DNA from: Polytrichum commune
Taxonomy: Eukaryota > Streptophyta > Polytrichopsida > Polytrichales > Polytrichaceae
Assembly: GCA_950295325.1 (NCBI GenBank)
Contig: OX485805.1
Span: forward strand, 49,934,758 to 49,998,757
Length of the DNA: 64,000 nucleotides
Direction: 5' to 3'
In this document: one piece after another, positions 12,185 to 23,264 of the stretch
Layout of the letters: each line of letters starts with the position of its first letter
Numbering within the stretch: the stretch's first letter is position 1
Notes under the pieces: generated by a model
Told to the model about the DNA's origin: nothing
What the model saw: only the letters and a program-made list of their open reading frames with translations
The model's database searches: none
Translations under genes and position numbers: made by a program

Positions 12185-12560
12185 ATGGAACCGTGGGTTT
12201 GATCTTTCTCATTGGTTAGCTCATTGTGCACTTGAACCTTCTTTTGAAAGTTGGGTGAAACTCCTTGAAGGCTTGTACCTCCTCTTGCTGTCCTAAAAAA
12301 CTTTAAGAGAACTTTAAGATCTAGAACAAGGTTTGTCCCATGGGACCCACGACTGAATCCTGGATCAGCCTCAATAGGGTTACCTCATCCCACCTGTCCT
12401 AGTATGACAAGCTATAAAACCGGATTTTAATAGCCCGACACCACTCTTTGAGCATGTTATTTTAAGCCTTTAGCAAACCTGGATGATTTTTTGGATACGC
12501 TCTCAAACTTACGTTTTAGCAAACTCAACGGGAGTTTGATCCCAAGACTTTACGCAAAAC
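12185..12560 (+). repeat. Dispersed repeat family I, copy 1
   Basis: Diverged copy of the segment at about 37860-38250. Shared landmarks in the same order are 'gaaagttgggtg', 'gagaactttaagatctaga', 'cctggatcagcct', 'cccacctgtcctag' and 'gacaagcta'. No open frame or terminal inverted repeat is visible, and the class is unknown. It ends just before the presumed promoter of the SET-domain gene. Confidence 0.5.
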
Positions 12561-12937
12561 TTTAATGTGAATATGTTATCTTCAAAATTTAGGAGGGAGT
12601 GGGCCCCACCACACACTCTCTCTCTCTCTCTCTTCCCTGTTTCTTATCCGCAACTGTTGGGCCGTCGAAGCTTGGCACCATCGTTGCCATCGGACCAAAT
12701 TCGGAGCATGCTCTTTCGTTAGAGCACACATCTCTATCATTCTGTCTGTCTCTGGGCATTTGTGGGAATAGTTATAAGCATCTTCTGCAAAGTTTCTCCA
12801 AAGTATGTGTGCCTCTGTGTTTCGAACAGGTTGAGAATTGTTATTTATCCTCCATTGAGCCGCAACTGTTTGGGTTGTGCAACTTTGCAGTTAGTTTGTG
12901 AGATTGCTGCTGCTGTGAGGGTTTAGGGTTTATCAAA
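12561..12937 (+). promoter_or_regulatory. Presumed promoter and 5' UTR of the pTAC14-like gene
   Basis: The 377 bp before the ATG contain a (CT)n tract at about 12613-12634, a Y-patch-like pyrimidine stretch common in plant core promoters and leaders. Local GC content rises toward the start codon. No clear TATA box at a fixed distance was found, and the transcription start is not determined. The upstream boundary is set by the family I repeat. Confidence 0.4.
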
Positions 12938-13579
12938 ATGCAGGTCCTGCGGCTCCCTGGAGGGCCCCCCTGCCTCACCCACCTCGTCGAAGGCCGAAAA
13001 TTGGGCGATGTGGGTCAAAATGTGAATGGGAGGGTAAGCTGGAGGCGAACCGATTTTCAGGCTTCCATGCAATCCCAGCCTTTTAGGGTTTCAGGAGTTG
13101 TTGCCAATGCAACCAGTGCGACCCTCCGGGCACTTGTCGAGGACGAGGATGAGGATGAGGAAGAGGAAGAGGAAGAGGACGATGCACCTGAGGTTTTACT
13201 CTCTGTTTTCTACCTCATATACACAGGCACATATAATCTTCATGCTTGCATCATCTCAAGTAGCCATAAGAATTTGTTCGAACTCTGAAGGCATTCGGCT
13301 CGACAATTCTTTTGTAGAGCATAAGTTAGGCATAAGCACATTTTCTCAGGTTCAGGTACCCGAGGGTTCTACTTATCCCATATTTTAAGCAGAATATTTT
13401 CTAAATGCAATGTTGATTTCATGGTCTGGAATTCGCTATGTGATGCTAATTTCAAGAGCAATTGGGATGCCTGTAGGTTCTTTTTTGTTTGGGCTTTGGT
13501 AAACCCTGAACCCTGATCTTCAACCCTGAACCCTATACCCTACTCCCTGAAAGAGGAAGGGGACGATGTACCTGAGGTT

Positions 13580-13610
<31 letters not shown>

Positions 13611-16600
13611 AGCACATACAATCTTCGTGTATTTGCATCTTCTCAAGTAGCCATACGAATTTGTTTGAGCTCTGAAGGCATTCAGCTCAAGGAATCTTAT
13701 GTAGAACATTACTTAGGCATAAGCACATTCTCTGAGGTTTTAGGTGCTCTCTTTCTCCTACCTCATCTTCATATTTTTGTATCTTCTTACGTAGCCATAA
13801 AAAATGTTTGAACTTTGAAGGCATTCAGCTCAATGGATCTCTTGTAGAGCGTAAGTTAGGCATATGCACACTTTCTCAGGTTTAGGGACCTGGGGATTTT
13901 CAATTACGCAATTATTAAGCAGCATAATTTCTGAATGCATGTTGATTTTGTGGTCCGGAAGTCGTTCAGGTCATGCCAAATCATACCATTTGAGATGCCT
14001 GTAGGTTCTATTTGTTTCGGCTCTGATAAACCCTGATCCTATCTGCAACCCTTAAACCCTATGCCCTATACCCTGCTCCCTGAAACCCAGCTAGAAGTTT
14101 GTGTGGGTTGCTAACATAGCGTCCATCAATTTATGTAGACGAAGTTAGTGGGATTTGTTAATCTCTCGACATTAATTTTCAATCCTTAAACCCTATGCTC
14201 TGCTCCCGGAAACCTTACATTGAGAAGAGGAATTTTGACGGGGTTGAAGAACAAGGTAGTGCATTTTTGCATTGATGATTCTCTGTGGTGGTGAAAATTG
14301 AGAATTGGAAGTTTGTGTGGATCATTAACATAGTGTCCATCAATTTTTGTAGACAAAGTTGGTGGAATCTGATAAACTCTGGACCCAATCCTTAATCCTT
14401 GTACCCTTTTCCGTTTACACTGCTCCCTGAAACCTTACATTGATTAGAGGATTTTGACAGGATTGAAGAACAAGGTTGTGAGCTGCAGATTTCTGTTTGG
14501 TGGCTAAAGTTGAGAACTAGAAGTTTGTGTGGATTGCTGACATAGTGTCCATCAATTTGTGTAGACAAAGTTAGTGGATTCTCATGAACTTTGGACCCCT
14601 AGATTTTAAGTCTTAAACCCTATTCCCTACTTGAACCCTCACATTGAGAAGAGGAAGCTGACATGATTGAGGAAGTTGAGCATTAGAAGTCTGTCTGAAT
14701 TCCTGACATAGTATTGGCCATTGATTTGTGCAGATGGAGTTGGTGGAACCGGATTTTTACAGGATGGGGTACATCCGACATGTCCGTGCCTATGGAGTGG
14801 AGTTCAGAGAGGGCCCAGATGGTATTGGAGTGTATTCCGCAAAAAACATCCCTTGTCTAGAGAAACCAAGGGTATGCAATTGTACAAATTCAAGCTCTTC
14901 CATGCGTTTAAAAGTTGAAGTACAGCTTTGCAGCATTCCAGGTTTGCTATAGTTGGGTGGGCTCCACAGTGAGAGAAATATTGGTTTCTTAAAAGACAGA
15001 CTAGAAGCTGATGTGAACATGAGTCAAGAATTTAGACATGTTCTGGATTGATTACGACCTCCAGGATTTCAGATGACTCTCAACTTTGATTATGGACTTT
15101 CCATGCACTTTGGATGAACTGGGTGGAATAGACTCATTACCTTATGCAATATTGCTTCGAAATTGTGTAGATTATCATGGAAATTCCTATGGAGATAATG
15201 GTGTCTGTGAGCAAAGAGCATCCATGGATGTTCCATCCTGATATCGTGCCACTAGGCCACCCAATATTCGAGGTCATAAATGCAACAAATCCAGAGGTAG
15301 GTGAGACACTTTACCCTTGGTGATTTGGTTCAATCTCCAGCTACTGGGTTGGTTGTGATCATTGTGGGCATTCCTATTCTGGCCCAGAGATTTGACATTT
15401 GGGAGCTAAATGTGGAAGCTTATCTCTTGTTTCTGTACTCAAGACATATCAATTATGGTGCATCATGGGGCAGTAAGAGCAACTCCCATGGTTACTTTAA
15501 AATGATTCTCTCAATAAATCGGCTTGCAATGTTATTCGGTCCAATGTTGCATTCTCATCCCTCCCATAGAGTCCATATATACCATAAATCTTCATTTGCC
15601 ACCGATTATTGAGAGAGAGATAACCCTCTAAGTCCTTGGTCACTTGAATTTCAAGGGTGGGTAGGGGTTTAGAGGGTTGCCTCTCTCAATAATTGGTGGT
15701 CACTAAAGATTTGGATAACTTTTGGGCTTTGCTCCGAAAAAACTGAAAAAGGTGGTTACTTAGAGAACAATTTTGCAGTGATTGTTGGAGATGCTCTACA
15801 TGTTCTCTACCATGTGATTTTAGAGCTGAGGGTATTCTATTTATGCCCTCAATCAGTGCAGTGAAGAAAACTGGGGTGTGGTTTTTGTCATGTGCAGACA
15901 GACTGGGATATTCGGTTAGCAAGTCTTCTACTGTTAGCTCTGGATCAAGATGACAACTTCTGGCAACTCTATGGTGATTATCTGCCTGGCCATGATGACA
16001 GCAGCAGCCTACTTCTTGCCTCCGAGGTTAGTCGTGTCCCTTTCAATTGCATGTTCTATGCAATAGTTGACAATGAATTGTAAAGAATATATTGATGGAG
16101 GTTACCTGCTGGAGGTTAAGAATGAACCGATATTATTACATTGGAACATTCGGTATGGATATAGTCGTTAGATCATGAAAGCTTTGGAAAGTTCAAACTT
16201 GCCATTGTAGTGAACCTGAAATTGTGCATATACTGCTGAGGTTCTTTAAGAATTGGAACTGGAGGTGGATACTTTTACATAATGGTATCGACCAAAGTCA
16301 TTGCATGGAAGTCCATCACTTCTCTGAGTACCTGCATCCATTTCTTGTACTAAACTGATTCAAATATTCAGGATGAATTGGTGGAGCTTCAAGATGCGGA
16401 GTTGGCACAGCATATAACTGAGATGCAAGAACGGTGTGAGACCACATGGCGGACATATTGGGTATACTTCTAGTCCTGTATCCTGTGCAAAAGCTTCATC
16501 ATATTTTCTAATTTCCTTCCAATATTCATTAGAGCCAGGAGCATACCTTTACATCCAAGTTTGCAATACAAAGTGCAGATCCCACTTATTAGAATCCTAT

Positions 16601-19600
16601 GTGTAACTTCCTTGAAAACATCACTGGCGGCCCTGCAAGTTTTTACTTTGTTTCTAAAGCCTTGATAGACCCACATTGGAAGCTGCCATTCAATTGTACA
16701 TAACAATGGTGCTTGTCTATTTTGTGTTTGCAATAGAGTTATCCTTTAACTCAACATGACTTTTGTTGGGAGTTGGTTGTTTTGCATACAAGACCTTTCA
16801 TGTTCAGTAAAGTTTTAAGTGCATGCTTGAAGGTAGCGTGGAGGTTTGCACAAAGAACATTCTATATCAGTTCATTGAGGGTCAAACTCAATTTAGCATG
16901 CCGAGAGGTGCTGAATTGGGTTTGGCCCTCAATAGAACCAAAGTAGGTTGCTCTTCATTCAAATTTAAACACTAACTCCAAGCATGCACCACAAGTGGAA
17001 AGAAGTTATGATTCTGTATGTAAAACAACCAATGAGAAATCTAAGGTGAGCAACTTCTGTTGTAAAATCCCATTGACTTAAAGGATAGCTCTATCATACT
17101 TCTGACTTTAGCCCTAATTGACTTGCCTTCAAGGTTTGCCCGTTTATTTTAGAATGGGCAGTTTGTCACAAAGTGTTGATCAGTGCTGCTACCCTACATG
17201 TGGGTCAGAATATGTGTTAATAATTCATTTTGCCAAAAGTGCCACATGTTATCATGTAGTTGGTTGACAAAAGTTGACGTGGAAATTGAATTTAGGTGGA
17301 GACAGACCCAATTACACCTGAGCGTACAGTACAATTGATGCTAAACTGTGTGTTGTACTGCAGCCATCAAATGTGGTGCTGAAGCTGAGGAGGTTGGCAC
17401 GGGAGCCTGGGAGGTTAAAATGGGCTATAGGAACTGCTTTATCTCGGAGCTTCACAATGACATTGACAGTAGGTTCTCTAGTCCAGGATGCACACATGCT
17501 GATCCCATATGCTGGTAAGCCCTGACCTGGTTGCTCAATAACTAAATTCATCATAAACTCACAACCTCAACTGATAGGGGCTAATTGCTTTTATTTTTCA
17601 TTCACCTACATTGATGCATATGATGTTTATCACTGTTCTTTTTCCTTGATTAGTTTCTTCACCTAACAGAATAGGAAACATGGGCGAGCTGGTATTTTGC
17701 AGATATGCTAAACCACTCTGTGGAACCAACATGTTCATATCGGTGGCGGAAAAGAGACCGCATGTTGGAAGTGGTGATCAATGCTGGTCAGACTATCAAG
17801 GAAGGAGATGAGGTCAGACTTCCTTTGATGATCAACAGTCATTGTGATGGAATGTGTCAATTATTGTGATTTTTATTTATTTATTTAATTTTAATTTTAA
17901 TTTTTCACTTTTATAAGGATCATTTGCTGTTTGGCTATCTTTTTTGTTTGTTAATATTTATGTTTCCATCTACTTGCAATGACAAGTCTGTTTCTGATGT
18001 ATCATTACTGTTTTCTGAATATGTGCAGATGACATTCAACTATTTGGATAAATGTCCAAACAATAGATTTATGCAACTCTATGGGTTTTCCACACTGGCG
18101 GTAAGAACACGTTCTAATTTTCTTCACTATTTTTGTTTCAATCTAGAACAGTGCATCTCTGAAGGCCATCCTGCATCTAGACATGAATCTTTTTGAAACC
18201 CACTACACTTTTAATGGTATTTTGTGTCACATGCGTGATAGTGCCACTTATTCTATTCTGAGGCGTATGCTAGGTTACACTTATGGTCAACAACTTCATC
18301 ATAAAGTGTCACCTCATGACACTTGAGGTTCAAATGCACTTACTAATATATTGCTATGAGTATGTTCAATAGTGTCATGAGGAGTATGCCTATGTTACAC
18401 AATGGTCTACAAAGTTGACATAAGTGTACACAAATGGCACTTGGCATTAGTATGCTCAAGAATATCTTCCTCTTGCATACTAAAAAGCAAACACATGACA
18501 CTTGCCATTAGTATGCTCAATAATTTCTTATCCTATATATTAAACCGCAAAATTATCATCTCAAGTATCCCAATGTGTTAGACGTGACACCTTGAGACCT
18601 CTAGGCATCTCGTTTAGGCCCTTCGCAAAGAGTGTACGTTGACATGAAATACCATAAGCTGTGTACTGCAGTTCTGGCATATATTAAGAAAGTTTCATGG
18701 TTTGATGGTTTCATACTGTAAATTGGAATATGACATGATGGGTTCGCACTAGGCCATGTTATTGTTAAGGGCAATGTATTTGTGAGATCTTGGTATACTT
18801 TATTCACCTGGAAATAGTGCCTCTTAATCTCATCAGATTTTTCTTTTAAACAATGATAATGCAAAGAAAGCTTAGTGACAATGTGATGAGATGGTTTTGG
18901 AACCTGCAGAATCCCTGGGACACGGTGAAGTTTTCAGGCAACTCAAGAATACACCTAGATTCATTTTTGTCTTCATTCCATATCAGTGGGCTGGTTGATG
19001 AGTACTACTACAACGGTACGTAACTTGGTCACATGTACACAATTTGTCGCATATTAGAGTAATCCTTCAATTTGACAGGGACTTTTCGTCGGGAGTTGGT
19101 TGTTTTGCATACAACACCTTCCATGTTTGGTAAGTTTTCAGTGCATGCTTGGAGGTAGTGTGGAGGTAGTGTGGAGGTTTGAATGAAGAACATTCTACAT
19201 TGGTTCATTTTGGTATGCCAAGAGGTGCTAAAATGAGCTTGGCCCTCATTGAATTGAAATAAGTTGCTCATAGATTCAAATACACACACTACCTCCAAGC
19301 ATGCACCACAATTTGAAAGAAATTAATGACATTGTATGCAAAACAACCAAAAGAAAATGTTAGGTGACCAACTCCTGACGAAAAGTCCCCGTTAATTAAA
19401 GGATAGCTCTAATAACATAATCGGCTGTGATTATTCACCTCTTTTTTTCCATCAATATGACATAACCTTGACATTGTGTACTAAGTCTAAATTGTATCCT
19501 TATTCTGAAGCAAAGCATGTGTATACAGAAGCAGCAGCTGAGGAGGTGGACCCATTTGTTGACGGAGCAATAATTGCTGCTGCACGCACACTGCCCACGT

Positions 19601-20934
19601 GGACGGACAAGGACCTACCGTACATTCCAAGCACAGAGATGCGGTCTGCATGTGAAATTCAACATGAATGCGAGCAGCTCCTTGACGCATTTCCCACCAC
19701 TTTAGAAGAAGATATACAATTACTAGGTGTGTTTTTGCCTCCTCATAGATGGCTGTCTTGTGAAGGATTATTGTTTGGCTCAAGGATCCTACCAGTATTG
19801 TGCGGGTATCAATTTTTTTCATATATCAGCTGGTAAGATTATCAAAAGAAAACCAAAAACTTGATACCCAATAGGTCATGGTATTAAACATGTCCATACA
19901 ATGTCCAAGGAGATTGATCCTAGCATTCGTTAGTAGCAGTTATGCTCTAATTCCATCACTTAGAGAATCATTGTCCAATATATGAGAATCCTAGCTTTGC
20001 AAGAGACTTGACCCTCATTAGGTAGCTAATTTTCACAAAAGGTAACCCAGGAATTAAGATACCTTTCCAAGTGGCCTTACAAGCCAAGATAACCTGCGGA
20101 AATAAGTCACATATGAGACTGTACTAGCTTCAACTGTATCTTCTCACTTATGTTTGTGGTACTTGTCGATGCAGCTAATCATTCTGAAGGGAAGAGCCCA
20201 CGATGGAAAGCAGCTATCCAGTAAGCGCTTCTTTCTTAATTGTACAACCCACACAATTGTTTTTGTTGCACTTTCAACCCCCAAGTGCTTGGGGTGGGGG
20301 GGGCACTCTTGAAGCTTGTGTAATTTTATCTGGAGATTCATGACACATTTTTGGGGATTCAATTGTACAGATTTGGAGAAAAAAATTATTATATTTGGAT
20401 CCGGTGGGGAGAAATATGGTCCTATTAGCATTCAAGGCTTAAGATTTCCCTTTCAATTCTGTTTATGTGAATCAGTGGTTTTTTTTAAAAAAATCATAAT
20501 TTTAATTTTTGTTTCCTGTAGCCAGTGTGGCACTAGTACACTTGTAATAGTAGACAAACTGGCCACAATCTGTGCTTATGATCATAACATGATAATTTCC
20601 TTTACAAGTACTGGCTATCAATATGAATTTTATTAAAAAAATTGGTCACCATATCGTTCATTTTACCTCTATCTAAGGGCCATGTCGAAATGTTTGTGGC
20701 CTCTCTGGCCCTATAGGGGCCACCAATCAAAATTTCTGAGCAGAATTTAGACCGGGGGGGGGGTCACGCTGACATGGCATTTCTGCATGAAATTGCTTGT
20801 GTCACCAGCAATATTCCAGTCAAAAGTATTGACCTCGATGTGTGGCATGTTTCAGGTACAGGGTACACCGAAAGTCTTTCATCAAGAAGATGATCAAGTC
20901 CTTAGATATGTACATGGATAGGATATTATACTAG
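12938..20934 (+). CDS. SET-domain plastid protein, pTAC14/PAP7-like, 12 exons
   Basis: Predicted exons: 12938-13192, 14734-14871, 15171-15296, 15898-16026, 16372-16461, 17364-17514, 17703-17812, 18029-18100, 18910-19015, 19529-19726, 20175-20220, 20856-20934. They total 1500 nt (499 aa plus TAG); every junction is GT..AG and phases agree. The N-terminus (1-85) ends in an acidic run and plausibly holds a plastid transit peptide. The SET domain starts about residue 104 (RAYGVEF, GIGVYSAKNI). It continues with HPWMFHPDIVPLGHPIF (exon 3), the pseudoknot motif DMLNHS at 297-302 and LYGFSTLANPWD around 350-361. The Rubisco-LSMT-like C-terminal region follows (FVDGAIIAAARTLPTW in exon 10) and ends in a basic DMYMDRILY tail. 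Arabidopsis pTAC14 (PAP7), about 480 aa, is a component of the plastid-encoded RNA polymerase complex, interacts with pTAC12/HEMERA and is needed for chloroplast gene expression. Methyltransferase activity is inferred from the fold only. All motifs are intact, so I read the gene as functional. Confidence 0.9.
13193..14733 (+). repeat. Intron 1: tandem copies of the exon-1 end and exon-2 start
   Basis: Two repeat series fill this intron. The first repeats the last ~30 nt of exon 1 plus the intron start: 'gacgatgtacctgag' followed by GT at 13577 copies the real donor at 13193. Following blocks ('aagtagccata', 'gaaggcattc', 'ttaggcat', 'cctgtaggttct') recur around 13260, 13640, 13790 and 13980. 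The second repeats the acceptor region: 'catagtgtccatcaattt...gtag' recurs with AG at about 14138, 14352 and 14564 before the real acceptor at 14732-14733. Each is followed by a copy of the exon-2 start ('acaaagttggtggaatct' against 'atggagttggtggaaccg'). Short 'aaccct' runs also occur. Confidence 0.8.
15476..15797. mobile_element. MITE in intron 3 (GAGCATCTCC-type ends) with an inner hairpin
   Basis: Ends are imperfect inverted repeats: 'gagcaactcccatggttac' at the left, and at the right a sequence whose complement begins 'agagcatctccaaca', a terminus seen in many plant MITEs. Inside, about 15601-15632 and 15667-15702 form a second imperfect inverted repeat (around TTATTGAGAGAG and CTCTCTCAATAAT) with a ~35-nt loop. 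A target-site duplication is not clear. It lies wholly between exons 3 and 4. Confidence 0.6.
16734..17093. mobile_element. Family G MITE, copy 1 (intron 5)
   Basis: About 360 bp whose ends are imperfect inverted repeats ('tagagttatcctttaa' and, at the right, the complement of 'tagagctatcctttaa'). The pairing continues inward (AGCATGC blocks, 'gggagttggttgttttgca' against 'aaaacaacc'), so the whole unit can fold back. It is similar along its length to 19055-19411 in the same gene. No transposase is encoded. Confidence 0.65.
18201..18668. mobile_element. Family H MITE, copy 2 (intron 8)
   Basis: Begins CACTACACTTTTAATGG and ends with the imperfect complement of that sequence ('ccataagctgtgtactg'). 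The interior matches 50900-51667 in order, for example 'gcgtatgctaggttacact', 'gtcacctcatgacact' and 'tagtatgctcaa'. It is non-coding. The CACTA-type ends suggest a nonautonomous CACTA-like element, but a 3-bp target duplication was not established. Confidence 0.6.
19055..19411. mobile_element. Family G MITE, copy 2 (intron 9)
   Basis: A 357-bp foldback unit. Left end 'tagagtaatccttcaattt' and right end (complement) 'tagagctatcctttaatt', with arms continuing through the 'gggacttttcgtc' block, about 45 bp in all. A TA dinucleotide on each side is compatible with a TA target duplication. The interior carries a short local duplication ('gtgtggaggta' twice, about 19157-19180) absent from copy 1. 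It lies just upstream of exon 10. Confidence 0.65.
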
Positions 20935-21430
20935 CTGATGGTATCCACAGATTGGCATACTGGAGGGTTAATTTCTTAGTGTTAGTTGCTAGATGAGAGG
21001 ATATTTTAGAAAGCCCACTTGTAGGTCGTACTTGCCACGAGGTTCTCGAGATGAGGAAGAAAAGTTTCTCTGAAGAAGAATCTAAATTGTTAAATGCATC
21101 ACAAAATGCGTCTCATCTTGAATTCTCTAGGATCTTATGGGTACTTTTTGTTGTTTGCTACCTTATACTACTCGGATTCCTGGGTTTGAAATTTCTGTCC
21201 ATCCACAAAATGTATCTAAAGAGGCCAGGATCAATCCCCGACAGATTTGGAGCTCATCTCGAATTGGTATGAATTTCAAAGTTGACAGATAGTGGGCCAT
21301 AAGAAGGCAACATTGGTCCCCCCAATGATGCTGAGTATTGAGCCTACAATAAATTTCAAGCATGCTCTTCAGTCTCTGTTACACATGTCTTTAATTTCGC
21401 TGAGAACTACTACATGAAAAATTAGTGATA
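20935..21430 (+). other. 3' flank / 3' UTR of the pTAC14-like gene
   Basis: No other gene is recognised here. Frames at 21051-21272 (+) and 21163-21363 (-) overlap and have no recognisable domain. No canonical AATAAA close to the stop was identified, so the transcript end is not determined. Confidence 0.4.
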
Positions 21431-22960
21431 CACCATCAAAAGAGCTTTGTGATGATAATGTGAACTCGTCTATCACGGATGAAGAGGCTTTAGTAAAATC
21501 AAGTGTCCTATAAGTTGAGGGCCGAATCATTCAACAAACTTAGTTGAGTGATTTGAAGACAATGATCTGAAATTCTAAATCATCCACTAAACTAATTCAA
21601 GTTCTTTTAAGCCATTTCCAAACTCAGCTCATCTAAAAATATTTAAGTTATTATTTAGGGCTATAGAATCATGAGTTGCGTTCATCACCTAGTGGATGAG
21701 TTATGTAACATAGAGTAGACTGACCGACATATGAGTTGTTACATATGTGAATATGAGTTGGGAGAGAATCTTGCCTTTGAAAATCTACGATTAGTTCAGA
21801 ACTTGGAAATAAATTATGATTTTTTTGGGTTAAACGTTGTGATATTAATTTCCAAACCTATGAGAAATCATCTCAATATCACACATGTACCAAACTTATG
21901 CAAAATTGCTTAAGTGAACGGAATAGGTTGGTCTACTCTAGATATGCCTAATCCGGTCACTATGTGAATTGGACGCCTCTATTTTAAGTGGTATGTAATT
22001 GTGGTGGCTGCAAGAACGAACACCAAAAAGACATGTGCTTAAATGAGATTGGACTAAATGTTTGAAAATATGATAACCATTCCAAGCTTAGTAGTCAACA
22101 TAATTGAGGAAGACATGTATGATCATTTAACGAGCACGAGAATCTTCACTAAGATAATAAGTAACAAATTGTATGAGCTCCAAACACTACGAAAAAAATG
22201 TCCACAACCTTGATCTAGGTTTGCTAACCATCTCGTACCAAATGCATGTTTCCAAATCCTAGGAGAAGTGGGTTGGTCAGAAGAAAAGTAACTATTTAAG
22301 ACCCATCTACCTCAAACTAATTCAAGGTTTTTGATGCTATTTTTAGACTCAACTCCTCTAGAGAAGTTGTTTCTTTCTGGCTATACAATGATTTCTTGCA
22401 TTTTCACCTAAAGGATGAATTTACATGGACTCCATAGAAGAGGGAGGGGGAATTAGTGCATATGGGCATACCTCACATCCATCCAACATGAAAACTTGAC
22501 CCCCCATAGATTTTATTGCCGATTCATCTCAAATGACCCTGAGTACACTAATTCAGGGTTTGCAAAGATGATTATGGTGTCAAATCAATTCCAAAAAAGT
22601 AACCTCAAGGTTTGCATACTATTTTAAGGTTTTCATGTTGGATGTCGAACGAGAGGTACGCTTGTATACGATAATTCCCTCTCTCCATTGAAGAAGCCCA
22701 AGCCAGCAAATGGGATGGCTTGAGATTCGTGGCATCCACGTAAACTCATCGATTGTGGATGAAAGGGGTTTCAATCAAAGAAAATCCCCTACAAGATTGA
22801 GGAACCAATTCATCCCAATTCGACTCTAGTAGACTAATTTTGCGTCTTTGATTCCATTTCCAAAGTCAAATTGTGTAACCATAGTCATTCATAGATTATA
22901 ATATAATTCACTACATTTTCACATTCTCAATGGATGACTTTATGTAAGGTATATGGATGT
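21430..22960. repeat. Loose tandem of a diverged repeat
   Basis: Three related segments can be aligned by eye: about 21465-21710, 22270-22435 and 22735-22930. They share blocks such as 'actaattcaag', 'ccatttccaaactca' and 'ggatga(g/a)t'. A further piece at 22500-22690 is related to 7810-7910 and, in its 'cgattcatc' part, to 62045 and 50878. No coding capacity or termini found. Confidence 0.4.
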
Positions 22961-23250
22961 TCACGTCCTCCAACTTCTATTGGTTAGATTTACATGATAA
23001 AACCCGTGTCGCATTAGCAAATCCATAACGAAACATATATATATATATATATATATATATAAACGGATTTCAAATCGAACCTCTAAATATCTGAATTCAT
23101 GGTCCAATCTCTTTCAAACATGTGTCTATATGATGTGTGCTCTTTGATCACCACCGGACCACATACCAACCAAATCTAGGCGTCCGATTAAGAAAACGAG
23201 CCACTTAACACCCCATCTACCTTAGACACCACAAATCTACGGCCAAACGA
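22960..23250. repeat. Dispersed repeat family B, copy 1, with (AT)n
   Basis: Contains 'ttacatgataaaacccgtg', related to the monomer of the 229-bp satellite at 31758-32896. It is followed by an (AT)n tract at about 23033-23062 and then the family B core ('ggtccaatctctttcaaaca', 'tttgatcacc', 'gattaagaaaa', 'taacacc'). The same core occurs at 25745, 32905, 33625 and 60020. Confidence 0.5.
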
Positions 23251-23264
23251 GATAGCCCCTTGTA

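Noticed and set aside
13098-13388. Frame rich in Arg/Met/Lys opposite in phase to exon 1
   Set aside because: It is an out-of-phase shadow of the acidic repeat in exon 1 of the SET-domain gene.
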